Assembly: GCA_022652985.1 (NCBI GenBank)
Contig: JALCRY010000019.1
Coordinates: forward strand, 1 to 39,254
Length of the DNA stretch: 39,254 nucleotides
Reading direction: 5' to 3'
Origin: Eubacteriaceae bacterium
GTDB taxonomy: Bacteria > Bacillota > Clostridia > Peptostreptococcales > Anaerovoracaceae
This document shows positions 24,339 to 31,655 of the stretch, one piece after another. The notes beneath the pieces were generated by a model that worked only from the letters and a program-made list of their open reading frames with translations, was not told the DNA's origin and did no database searches. Numbering within the stretch: position 1 is the stretch's first letter; each line of letters opens with the position of its first letter. Both the position numbers and the translations under genes were made by a program.

Positions 24339-25454
24339 TTACTCAAAGCTGATGATGTAACGTCCCATGTTGTTGGCATTAGGATCGCCGAATGCATCAA
24401 AGGCCTTGTTGATGTCCTCGAGAGGTATCTTTTCTATAACCAGGCTGTCGAGGTCATATTTTCCGTCGAGATACATCTGAGCGATGATTGGGAAATCATT
24501 GAACGGGTTGATGTCGCCGTAGAAGCTGCCCTTGAGGATCTTGCCTACTCTGTGGAAGCTGCCTGCAGGTATTGTCAGTTCTCCGTCTTCCGGATATGCT
24601 CCGATAACTACTGTTGTCGAACCTTTTCTGCCGCTCATCCAGGCCATTCTGCCAACCTTAGTGTTTCCTGTGCAGTCGATCGCAAAATCAACGCCGAGTC
24701 CCTCAGTAAGCTCTTTGATAGCTGCCGGTACATCGTCAACCTTCAGTGTATTGATGATATGAGTAGCGCCGTACTTCTTAGCCTGCTCGAGGTTGTCATC
24801 CTTGATGTCGCAGGCGATTATGATGCTTGCTCCCGCGATCTTCGCGCCCTGGATAGCGTTTGTGCCGACGCCGCCGAGTCCGAATACTGCAACGGATGAT
24901 CCCGGTGTGACCTTTGCTGCACGAACTGCAGCGCCGAATCCTGTAGCAACTCCGCAGCCGATCATGCAGGCAGGAACCATAGGCATTTCGTCAGGAACCT
25001 TTACGCAGCTCATCTCAGGTACTACTGTATACTCAGCAAATGTTGAGAGCAGTGACATATGATAAGCAGGTTTTCCATCCATATGGAGACGTGATGTTCC
25101 GTCCATCAGTGTGCCGCCGAACATAGGTCCGAAAGCTGATTCGCAGAGGTTTGTCTTGCCTGTTCTGCAGAATGCGCATGTTCCGCATGCAGGGTCCCAG
25201 CTCAGTACGACTTTATCGCCGACCTTGCATGTCTTGACATTACTGCCGACCTGTACGACTTCTCCTGCGCCTTCGTGTCCCAGAACCTGAGGAATAGGTG
25301 TTGTAGGGTCATTCAGTACGTTGAGGTCGCTGTGGCATACTGCTGTAGCGAGGATCTTTACCAGTACTTCGTCCGATTTAGGCGGATCCAGTTCAACTTC
25401 TCTTACTTCCAGGGGTTTGCTTACTGCTGTCATTACAGCTGCTTTCATTTTCAT
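24339..25454 (-). CDS. Zinc-dependent alcohol dehydrogenase (medium-chain, class III-like)
   Basis: 371 residues from the ATG at 25454, chosen because AGGAAG lies 7 bases upstream; a frame six codons longer exists. Catalytic zinc ligands Cys 40 and His 60 (in GHEGAG) are present, with structural-zinc Cys 90, 93, 96 and 104 in ACGTCAFCRTGKTNLC. The dinucleotide fold is marked by FGLGGVGTNAIQGAK near 188, followed by ACDIKDDNLEQAKKYGATHIIN, where the Asp favours NAD. It resembles the class III/benzyl-alcohol dehydrogenase group. It is last in a lyase-aldehyde dehydrogenase-alcohol dehydrogenase set, so it and the aldehyde dehydrogenase probably act in series. One GCAGTAATR motif at 25239. Confidence 0.91.
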   Translation of the reverse strand: MKMKAAVMTAVSKPLEVREVELDPPKSDEVLVKILATAVCHSDLNVLNDPTTPIPQVLGHEGAGEVVQVGSNVKTCKVGDKVVLSWDPACGTCAFCRTGKTNLCESAFGPMFGGTLMDGTSRLHMDGKPAYHMSLLSTFAEYTVVPEMSCVKVPDEMPMVPACMIGCGVATGFGAAVRAAKVTPGSSVAVFGLGGVGTNAIQGAKIAGASIIIACDIKDDNLEQAKKYGATHIINTLKVDDVPAAIKELTEGLGVDFAIDCTGNTKVGRMAWMSGRKGSTTVVIGAYPEDGELTIPAGSFHRVGKILKGSFYGDINPFNDFPIIAQMYLDGKYDLDSLVIEKIPLEDINKAFDAFGDPNANNMGRYIISFE

Positions 25455-25506
25455 AGTGTTACTTCCTTTCATTCATTTGGTTCAAATCGGGTTATTATTT
25501 TAAAAA

Positions 25507-27003
25507 TTAATATGCATACCAGATAGATTTTCTCTTTGTATAGAGATCTATTGAGAGCTTGCCGCATTCCATGCCCCAGCCGCTCTGTTTGTATCCGCCG
25601 AACGGACTTGTGTGCTCATAGCAGCCGTACTTGTTGATGAAGATCTGTCCTGCCTGCAGCGCATTGGCAACACGCTGTGTTCTCGCTACGTCGTTCGTCC
25701 AGAATCCTGCCGCCAGTCCGTATGTGGAATCGTTTGCCATAGCAACGACTTCTTCTTCTGTGTCGAACGGGATAACTGTGAGTACCGGTCCGAAGATCTC
25801 TTCACGCGCGATCCTCATGTCATTGTTGCAGTCCACGAATATCGTCGGGTCGATGAAGAATCCCTTGGCATTACTGCCTTCAACATTCCTGCCGCCGCCG
25901 CAGACGATCTTTCCGCCTTCCTGCTTGCCTATCTCGATGTACTTCATGATGCTGTTGAAGTGGTCTTCAGAAACCTGTGCGCCCTGTGTTGTTGCAGGAT
26001 CGAACGGATCTCCGACTTTCCAGTGATTCTTCGAATAATCAACGAGTCCTTCTATTACTCTGTCATAGCAGCCGCGCTGTACGAACAGTCTCGTAGGCTC
26101 CGAGCACTTCTCGCCCTTGCCGTAGAACATAGCTACGAACGATCTCTCTATAGCCCAGTCCATATCAGGTGCGTCGTCGAAGATGATGTTCGCGGATTTG
26201 CCGCCGAGCTCCAGGCTGAGTCTCTTCAGGTTCGAATCAGCTGAATCGTGAACGAGCTTTCTGCCGACTGATGTGCTGCCTGTGAATGCCGCTTTATCTA
26301 CATCAGGATGTCTTGTGATGTATGATCCGATGCTGCCTCTTCCTGTAATGATGTTGAACACGCCTTCAGGAAGCAGTCCGGATTTATCTATCAGTTCGCA
26401 AACATAGAGCATCGAGAAAGGTGTGAAGCTTGATGACTTGAATACGATCGTGTTGCGCATAGCCAGAGCCGGCGCGAGCTTGTATCCTGCCATGTCCATA
26501 GGATAGTTCCAAGGAATGATCTGACCGCAGACGCCCATCGGTTCACGGACTGTGTAGGAGAAGAAGTCTCCCATTACCGGGTTTACGTCTCCGTAGAACT
26601 TATCAGTCCATCCTGCATAATAATCGAAGAAGTCAGCTACATTTACTGTATCCTCGCAGCTCTCCGGGAACGTTTTGCCGTTGTCCATAGTTTCGAGTGT
26701 GGCGATCTCATCGGTATGCTCTCTCAGGATAGCCGAGATCTTGTGCATGATGACAGCCCTCTCTTTGTGAGTTATCGTCTTGCTCCACGGTCCCTCGTCA
26801 AAAGCTTTTCTGGCGGCTGCTACAGCAGCGTTGACGTCCTCTTCGGTACATGTTTCAAAATGTCCGATGACCTCATTTGTTGCAGGGTTGACCGACTCCA
26901 TAACAGGGCCGTGTCCGCTGACGAATTCGCCGTTGATATAAGGCTTCTTGGTCTCCTTGAGCCACTCTTTCGCCCAATCGATTCTTGGAGTATTATTTGC
27001 CAT
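25507..27003 (-). CDS. NAD(P)-dependent aldehyde dehydrogenase (betaine-aldehyde dehydrogenase-like)
   Basis: 498 residues, full length. QIIPWNYPMDM near 161, TGSTSVGRKL near 241, LSLELGGKSANIIFDDAPD with general-base Glu 265, catalytic Cys 300 in GKGEKCSEPTR, EIFGPV near 400, and SPFGGYKQSGWGMECG near the end all match the superfamily. It oxidises an aldehyde to the acid in the cytosol without CoA. AGGAGA lies 9 bases before the ATG. It stands 27 bases after the second lyase gene and 52 bases before the alcohol dehydrogenase gene, so all three are probably one transcript. The aldehyde may come from the alcohol dehydrogenase or from the lyase product. Confidence 0.93.
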   Translation of the reverse strand: MANNTPRIDWAKEWLKETKKPYINGEFVSGHGPVMESVNPATNEVIGHFETCTEEDVNAAVAAARKAFDEGPWSKTITHKERAVIMHKISAILREHTDEIATLETMDNGKTFPESCEDTVNVADFFDYYAGWTDKFYGDVNPVMGDFFSYTVREPMGVCGQIIPWNYPMDMAGYKLAPALAMRNTIVFKSSSFTPFSMLYVCELIDKSGLLPEGVFNIITGRGSIGSYITRHPDVDKAAFTGSTSVGRKLVHDSADSNLKRLSLELGGKSANIIFDDAPDMDWAIERSFVAMFYGKGEKCSEPTRLFVQRGCYDRVIEGLVDYSKNHWKVGDPFDPATTQGAQVSEDHFNSIMKYIEIGKQEGGKIVCGGGRNVEGSNAKGFFIDPTIFVDCNNDMRIAREEIFGPVLTVIPFDTEEEVVAMANDSTYGLAAGFWTNDVARTQRVANALQAGQIFINKYGCYEHTSPFGGYKQSGWGMECGKLSIDLYTKRKSIWYAY

Positions 27004-27030
27004 TTGTGTGTTCTCCTTTCCAAATGTTTA

Positions 27031-28281
27031 TTACTTTTGTATATCTCGCAATGCCCTGACGACATTGTTCAAGCCTTCTTTTTTTATCCTGTCGGATAAT
27101 GCTTTGTAGCCGTATTTTTCTTTGAAGTCGACGATCAGCGGGATGCTGCTGTTCGCATACGACTCACAGACTTCTTTATTGGCAGTAATGCCGTCGACGC
27201 ATTTTGTTCCGAAGAGGCTTATCATCTTCGTGAGACGGCTGATGTTGTCCATCAGCAGGAAGCCCATCATTTCCTCCCACAGATTCAGATGTATCTCGCC
27301 TTTTCCCATTGCGTTCTGAATGATGCTGTCGTTTCCTTCTATAAGCATCGTGCACTGCATCATCGTTTCCGGTATCACCGGATTTACTTTTCCCGGGAAG
27401 AACGAGGAGCCCGCCTGCACCGGAGGAACGCTTATTTCTCCGAGCCCCGTTTCCGGGCCTGACGACAGAAGCCTGATATCTTCCGCCAGCTTGCAGAGTA
27501 TTTCTGCTATCATCCTGACTTCCGCTGACAGCTGAGCCAGATCTGTCGGGTACTGAGCCGCACAGTACGGATCTTCGCACCATTGGAAGCCCTTTCCCGT
27601 AACAGCTGCCAGCTCCTGCAGGATGTACTTTCTGTATCCATCTCCCGCGCCGGTCCCCGAACCTATGACAGTCCAGCCGATATTCACCAGCCTCATCTCT
27701 TCAATTGCTCTAGTCAGTGTCTTGTATCTTGCAGCAACGGCCGATGCCGCTCCTTCGAACACCTTCGACAGCGACACTCTCATTCCGTCCTGCCAGCATG
27801 TTCTCGCTATAGTCTGTATATTGCTGAACTCTTCAGCCTTTTTGTCGAGCGATTCCTTCATGTGCCACAGCTGGTACAGAAGCCCGTCGCCCAGTTCCCA
27901 GAGAGTCATTCTCAGCGCCGTATGGCACAGATCCGATGTCGACTGCGACATATTCACGTGGTTGACAGCTTCGATACCGTCGCCGGCAAGAGATGCCAGG
28001 ACTTCGTTCAGATTCATGTTTATGCCGATACCGCCGCCGCCATGATATACATCGATAGGAAATTGTTCCGTGTACCCTCCTGAAATAAGAATGTCGCATG
28101 CGTTCTCTATGGCCCTAGCCTGATCTTCTGTTAGTCCGCCCGCTTTCAGGTTTGCTGCAGCGCAGGCCTTTTTCACCCTTGCCGCATTAGCTATATATTC
28201 GGGATACTCACTCAGACTTGTGCCGGAAAAAGACATGTTCCTGATCGTCAGTTCAGTTTGTTTGCCGTATAACTTTTCCAT
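27031..28281 (-). CDS. Second, divergent aspartase/fumarase-superfamily lyase
   Basis: 416 residues from the ATG at 28281, which has GGAAGAGG 5 bases upstream; the frame extends 18 codons further without a ribosome site. Superfamily landmarks remain: GGGGIGINMNLNEVLASLA, HVNMSQSTSDLCHTALRM, IGSGTGAGDGYRKY, and the catalytic loop GSSFFPGKVNPVIPE. It differs clearly from the lyase at 22012-23439: about 60 residues shorter, SQST in place of ESTN, FF in place of IM in the loop, and WCEDPYCAAQYPTD in mid-protein. These changes suggest a different substrate, not a redundant copy. It is first gene of the operon with aldehyde and alcohol dehydrogenases, behind a strong promoter. Confidence 0.82.
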   Translation of the reverse strand: MEKLYGKQTELTIRNMSFSGTSLSEYPEYIANAARVKKACAAANLKAGGLTEDQARAIENACDILISGGYTEQFPIDVYHGGGGIGINMNLNEVLASLAGDGIEAVNHVNMSQSTSDLCHTALRMTLWELGDGLLYQLWHMKESLDKKAEEFSNIQTIARTCWQDGMRVSLSKVFEGAASAVAARYKTLTRAIEEMRLVNIGWTVIGSGTGAGDGYRKYILQELAAVTGKGFQWCEDPYCAAQYPTDLAQLSAEVRMIAEILCKLAEDIRLLSSGPETGLGEISVPPVQAGSSFFPGKVNPVIPETMMQCTMLIEGNDSIIQNAMGKGEIHLNLWEEMMGFLLMDNISRLTKMISLFGTKCVDGITANKEVCESYANSSIPLIVDFKEKYGYKALSDRIKKEGLNNVVRALRDIQK

Positions 28282-28309
28282 TTCGACCTCTTCCTGTTTT
28301 TTCCTTGTT

Positions 28310-28344
28310 GTTCGTAATGTGAACTGTTTACACACATCATGAAC
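28310..28344. promoter_or_regulatory. Inverted repeat, possible operator of the second lyase operon
   Basis: GTTCGTAATGTG (28310-28321) and CACATCATGAAC (28333-28344) are inverted copies matching at 10 of 12 positions, separated by 11 bases. The site lies just downstream of the -10 element and upstream of the ribosome site, where a bound repressor would block transcription. The IclR protein is the obvious candidate, but the same sequence is not repeated at 23440-23537. Confidence 0.5.
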
Positions 28345-28358
28345 CTTAATTCGGGCGA

Positions 28359-28387
28359 ATTATCTCACTATTTATGGTAAATGTCAA
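28359..28387 (-). promoter_or_regulatory. Strong sigma-A-type promoter of the second lyase operon
   Basis: On the minus strand TTGACA (plus 28387-28382), a 17-base spacer and GATAAT (plus 28364-28359) give a near-consensus promoter, the best in the window. The transcript would start near 28352 and read lyase, aldehyde dehydrogenase and alcohol dehydrogenase. Confidence 0.8.
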
Positions 28388-28427
28388 GAGTAATTTTTTG
28401 AAAAATCTGATACGCCCAAAAAATTGT

Positions 28428-28472
28428 ACAGAAAAACTGCTCAGACCCCATATCTTGTGGGTTCTGAGCAGT
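28428..28472 (-). terminator. Terminator after the MalY-type gene
   Basis: On the minus strand ACTGCTCAGA and TCTGAGCAGT (plus 28472-28463 and 28445-28436) form a perfect 10-bp stem followed by TTTTTCTG. It separates the MalY gene from the lyase promoter 41 bases further on. Confidence 0.88.
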
Positions 28473-28548
28473 TGTATAACTATACTATTCGTGATGTTTG
28501 GCGGCCTGTTTTCAGCATATCCGCTGCGGGCTGCCGTGATGTCACCTG

Positions 28549-29757
28549 CTAAAATACATATTTTTCAAGTCTGTCGAATGCTTCCACTACTCTTGATCGA
28601 GGCAGCGCCAGGTTCATCCTGATAGCATAAGGGCCGTGGAACTGGCGTCCGTCCTGCCACATGACTCCGACCTCTATGCCGGCGCGCTGGAGTTCATCGA
28701 TCGTTTTCCCGTTTTTCCGGCACCACTTTTCGCAGTCCAGGAAGAGCATATATGTGCCCTGCGGTTTTGAAACCTCCACACCGTCGAAATGCGCGTCGAT
28801 GAAATCACACGCATACTCCACATTACTGCCGAGTACCTGCACGAGTTCGTCCACCCATTCATAGCCTTCCGGCCTGTATGCACCTATCAGAGCATGCATG
28901 GAAAGCACGTTCATCTCGTTGTAGAACGTCAGCGCTCCCTGTCTGCTGATGCGGTCCCGCAGATAGTCATTGTAAATAATATGATAGCTTCCTATGAGTC
29001 CCGCAAGGTTGAAGGTTTTTGACGGCGCGTAGAAAGCGACTGTTCTGTTCCGCGCGTCTTCTGATACTGACTGAGTCGGAATGTGTTTATTGCCGAACAG
29101 GATGAGATCTGACCATATTTCATCTGCAACGACGAAGACGTCGTTGGCCCGGTAAACTTCCATCGCCTTTTCTATTTCCCATCTTTCCCATACTCTGCCG
29201 GTCGGATTGTGTGGAGAGCAGAAAATAGCCGTATGGATATTATATTCTTTGATTTTCCTGTCCATGTCGTCGAAGTCCATGCGCCAGATGCCGTCTGCGT
29301 CCTTCTTCAGCGGACTCAGCACCAGATTGTATCCGTTCATCCCGACATCGGTCGTAAACCCTACATATGTAGGCGAATGCACGAGGACATTGTCGCCTGC
29401 CGAGCAGAGCACGCCAAGCGCGCTGACCACTCCGCCGATTACGCCGTTCTCATATCCGATATGTTTGCGCTCCAGGCCTTTGACGCCGTTTCTCGTCTCG
29501 TGCCATCTGATTATTTCGTCGTAGTATTCATCGCTCGGCGCGAAATAGCCGAACGCCGGATGCTGCGCTCTCTTTATTATCTCATCAGTAATAGTATGGA
29601 CTGTCGGGAAATTCATGTCCGCTACCCACATAGGGATCCTGTCGAACTCAGGTTTCGTGACGCCCTTCGGCGCAATTCCGAATATGTCTGTTTCAACGTC
29701 TACCGCTATCGCATCCTTGTTGTGTCTGTCCAGGATGCTCGTAAAATCATATTTCAT
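28549..29757 (-). CDS. MalY/PatB-type PLP-dependent C-S lyase (cystathionine beta-lyase-like aminotransferase fold)
   Basis: 402 residues. Typical opening: DFTSILDRHN with IPMWVADMNFPT near 41. Cofactor-site marks: SPTYVGF near 128, SPHNPTGRVW at 181-190, ADEIWSD at 211-217, and SKTFNLAGL with the PLP-binding Lys 247. PatB/MalY enzymes cleave C-S bonds of cystathionine or cysteine conjugates, giving a thiol or H2S, pyruvate and ammonia. GGAGG lies 6 bases before the ATG. The promoter is overlapped by a perfect palindrome next to a MarR gene, so expression is probably inducible. It ends at a strong terminator. Plain aminotransferase activity is possible but less likely. Confidence 0.9.
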   Translation of the reverse strand: MKYDFTSILDRHNKDAIAVDVETDIFGIAPKGVTKPEFDRIPMWVADMNFPTVHTITDEIIKRAQHPAFGYFAPSDEYYDEIIRWHETRNGVKGLERKHIGYENGVIGGVVSALGVLCSAGDNVLVHSPTYVGFTTDVGMNGYNLVLSPLKKDADGIWRMDFDDMDRKIKEYNIHTAIFCSPHNPTGRVWERWEIEKAMEVYRANDVFVVADEIWSDLILFGNKHIPTQSVSEDARNRTVAFYAPSKTFNLAGLIGSYHIIYNDYLRDRISRQGALTFYNEMNVLSMHALIGAYRPEGYEWVDELVQVLGSNVEYACDFIDAHFDGVEVSKPQGTYMLFLDCEKWCRKNGKTIDELQRAGIEVGVMWQDGRQFHGPYAIRMNLALPRSRVVEAFDRLEKYVF

Positions 29758-29788
29758 GATCCACCTCCGAAATCAATTAATTGCGTTA

Positions 29789-29832
29789 ATAATTAAGTAA
29801 CTTAATTATATCAGTACGACCGGATTTGTCAA
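29789..29832 (-). promoter_or_regulatory. MalY promoter overlapped by a MarR-type operator
   Basis: On the minus strand TTGACA (plus 29832-29827), a 16-base spacer and TATAAT (plus 29810-29805) form the promoter. A perfect 21-bp palindrome at 29789-29809, with arms ATAATTAAGT and ACTTAATTAT around a central A, covers the -10 and the start site. TTAAGT-type palindromes of this size are typical MarR operators, and the MarR gene ends 33 bases from it. Repression of the MalY gene is the simple prediction. Confidence 0.82.
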
Positions 29833-29841
29833 GCGCTTCAG

Positions 29842-30333
29842 CTACCACTTCCGGCCGTTTTTTTTGCTTTCTGCTACATCTTCCCGGAACGACGCGTTGA
29901 TTTTTTCCTGCATCTCGATGAATTTCCCGATGTCCTCATCGGAAAATGCCTGCAGATTTTCGAGCGTCCTCATGAGACACGCGTCTTCGAACTTCTTGTG
30001 ATCGCGGTAGATCCCGCGGCCTTTCTCCGTGAGTTCCAAAAAATACTCACGGGCGTTCTGCTCGTTCCTGATCTGGGCGATGCAGTCTTTCTTTTTCAGC
30101 TTCCTTATATTCTGCGAACAGAAGCTCGGAGTTTTGCGTATGAGATCCGAAAGTTCTCTGGCAGTAATGCCCGGGTGCTCTCCGACGACGTGTATTATCT
30201 GTGACTCCGACTGATAAAGGTATTCTTCTCCGCCGTAATTATGCGGCAGCGAATCATACTCCGACATCAGATCATATGATTCGTTGATCTTGTCTATCAT
30301 TTTTTCAAACAGTTCACTGCGCTTTCTGCTCAT
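29842..30333 (-). CDS. MarR-family transcriptional regulator
   Basis: 163 residues from the ATG at 30333, which has GAGGTG 6 bases upstream; a frame 11 codons longer lacks a ribosome site. The winged helix spans about 55-110: EHPGITARELSDLIRKTPSFCSQNIRKLKKKDCIAQ is the helix-turn-helix, and NEQNAREYFLELTEKG the wing. Flanking helices make the dimer interface. MarR proteins bind palindromes and release them on binding a small ligand or on cysteine oxidation; a Cys sits in the recognition-helix region. The likely target is the palindrome in front of the MalY gene. A second imperfect palindrome (ATGATATTAATCAT, 30366-30379) upstream of its own start suggests autoregulation. Confidence 0.9.
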   Translation of the reverse strand: MSRKRSELFEKMIDKINESYDLMSEYDSLPHNYGGEEYLYQSESQIIHVVGEHPGITARELSDLIRKTPSFCSQNIRKLKKKDCIAQIRNEQNAREYFLELTEKGRGIYRDHKKFEDACLMRTLENLQAFSDEDIGKFIEMQEKINASFREDVAESKKNGRKW

Positions 30334-30365
30334 TCTTTCACCTCTGATATTTAAGTGCATTATCA

Positions 30366-30379
30366 ATGATATTAATCAT
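30366..30379. promoter_or_regulatory. Imperfect palindrome upstream of the MarR gene
   Basis: ATGATATTAATCAT has ATGAT/ATCAT arms around a 4-base centre, 33 bases before the MarR start codon. It is shorter than and different from the perfect palindrome at 29789-29809, so binding by the same protein is uncertain. Confidence 0.4.
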
Positions 30380-30432
30380 ATCAGAACACTGCAACCGGCG
30401 CAACAGTAAACGCTGCGCTGCCTATACATCGC

Positions 30433-30789
30433 CTATCGGCAATATAAGCTGAGTCCTACTAAAATGCAGCTTTCTATGTATGGCATTTCCTTTTCATCAA
30501 GATAAGCTTTGAGCTCGTCGCTCTCCGCTCCCGGTTGGATCACGATGCATTTAAAGTCTTTTTTGCATTCCTTCATCAGCTCCAGCCCGCGCACCGGATT
30601 GATGCAGAGATCGATCACGTCGATATCCTCATCGATGTCATTGAAAGAATCGAGTTCCTTCCCTACCCCGTAAGCCGTATATCCGTTTTTGATCAGCCCG
30701 TCTTTTATTTTGCAGGCGTATTTTTCCTTGTCCAGAGTATTGCCCGCCACGGCAAACACCTTCTGTTCCATTACCTCTTTAAGATCCAT
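30433..30789 (-). CDS. CoA-binding domain protein (YccU-like)
   Basis: 118 residues, a single Rossmann-type domain. KVFAVAGNTLDKEKYACKIKDGLIKNGY (near 10), DVIDLCINPVRGLELMKEC (near 57), and FKCIVIQPGAESDELKAYLDEKE (near 79) follow the CoA_binding_2 pattern of small cytosolic proteins that bind CoA or a nucleotide; no reaction is established for the group. AGGAG lies 7 bases before the ATG. It is upstream of and in the same direction as the MarR gene (about 100 bases apart). The opposing DUF1847 gene starts 75 bases away, so 30790-30863 holds both promoters, though no consensus hexamers stand out. Confidence 0.82.
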   Translation of the reverse strand: MDLKEVMEQKVFAVAGNTLDKEKYACKIKDGLIKNGYTAYGVGKELDSFNDIDEDIDVIDLCINPVRGLELMKECKKDFKCIVIQPGAESDELKAYLDEKEMPYIESCILVGLSLYCR

Positions 30790-30863
30790 TCCTGACTCCT
30801 TTCATCATACAGATAAATGATTATACCATTTGTGATATAATTAAAACAAACCGGAGGTATACT

Positions 30864-31502
30864 ATGGACGATAAAAACATTTGCCGCAGCTGCATTGACT
30901 GCGCGGCCAGAAGCTGTGACGGAAAAAGCGAAAGGCACCCTGATTTCTGCGTTTCGCAGGGCACCGAGCCTGATTTCCGCGAGGAGATCAAAAGCAGATA
31001 TACGGACGACCCGGAGAACTCGCGCATCATGAAAGCATCTGCCGAAATCGAAAATGATTATTACTGCAGACTCACCCGCGTCGAGGAGACGATCGAATGG
31101 GCGAAAAAACTCGGGGCGAAAAAAATTGGCATTGCCACCTGCGTGGGACTGCTGTCGGAGAGCAGGATGCTGGCAAAGATACTGCGCTCGCACGGGTTTG
31201 AGGTTTACGGCGTTTCCTGCAAGGTCGGAGAAATACCGAAGACGGACATCGGGATCGACAAGCGCTGCCTGGCGGTCGGCACGAACATCTGCGACCCGAT
31301 AATGCAGGCCGAACTGCTGGAGAAGGAACATACTGATATCAATATTGTCATGGGGCTCTGCGTCGGCCACGACAGTCTTTTCTACAAATATTCGCATACG
31401 ATAACGACGACTCTGGTCGTGAAGGACCGCGTCCTCGGCAATAATCCGGCGGCGGCGCTCTACACCGCAGAGTCTTATTACAAGTCGAAATTGTTCAAAT
31501 AG
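30864..31502 (+). CDS. DUF1847 cysteine-rich protein
   Basis: 212 residues. The N-terminus has a metal-site-like cluster, CRSCIDCAARSCDG (Cys 7, 10, 13 and 18) with another Cys at 29. Further conserved pieces are KKIGIATCVGLLSESRMLAKIL (near 86), GFEVYGVSCKVGEIPK (near 111), and MGLCVGHDSLFYKYS (near 172). This pattern is known to me as DUF1847, common in anaerobes; the cysteines suggest zinc or Fe-S binding, but no function is established. GGAGG lies 6 bases before the ATG. It stands alone between the CoA-binding gene and the symporter. One GCAGTAATR motif falls at 31070 in an unusual frame (Tyr-Tyr-Cys). Confidence 0.82.
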   Translation: MDDKNICRSCIDCAARSCDGKSERHPDFCVSQGTEPDFREEIKSRYTDDPENSRIMKASAEIENDYYCRLTRVEETIEWAKKLGAKKIGIATCVGLLSESRMLAKILRSHGFEVYGVSCKVGEIPKTDIGIDKRCLAVGTNICDPIMQAELLEKEHTDINIVMGLCVGHDSLFYKYSHTITTTLVVKDRVLGNNPAAALYTAESYYKSKLFK

Positions 31503-31545
31503 CGGCGTTCCCGCGATATGCGCAGCACGAATTCTTTACCTTAAG

Positions 31546-31588
31546 TATATTGTCAGACTTTTTAATTTCATGTTTTTATGACAATATA
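31546..31588. promoter_or_regulatory. Inverted repeat upstream of the SstT gene
   Basis: TATATTGTCA (31546-31555) and TGACAATATA (31579-31588) are perfect 10-bp inverted copies with 23 AT-rich bases between, 67 bases before the SstT start codon. It could be an operator with sites three DNA turns apart, or a leader hairpin. The gap 31503-31655 holds no gene. Confidence 0.6.
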
Positions 31589-31655
31589 TTTATGATAAAG
31601 TATTCTTGTTGTATTATTAGTATTTTTTATTACATTATATTAAGAGGAGAAAAAC

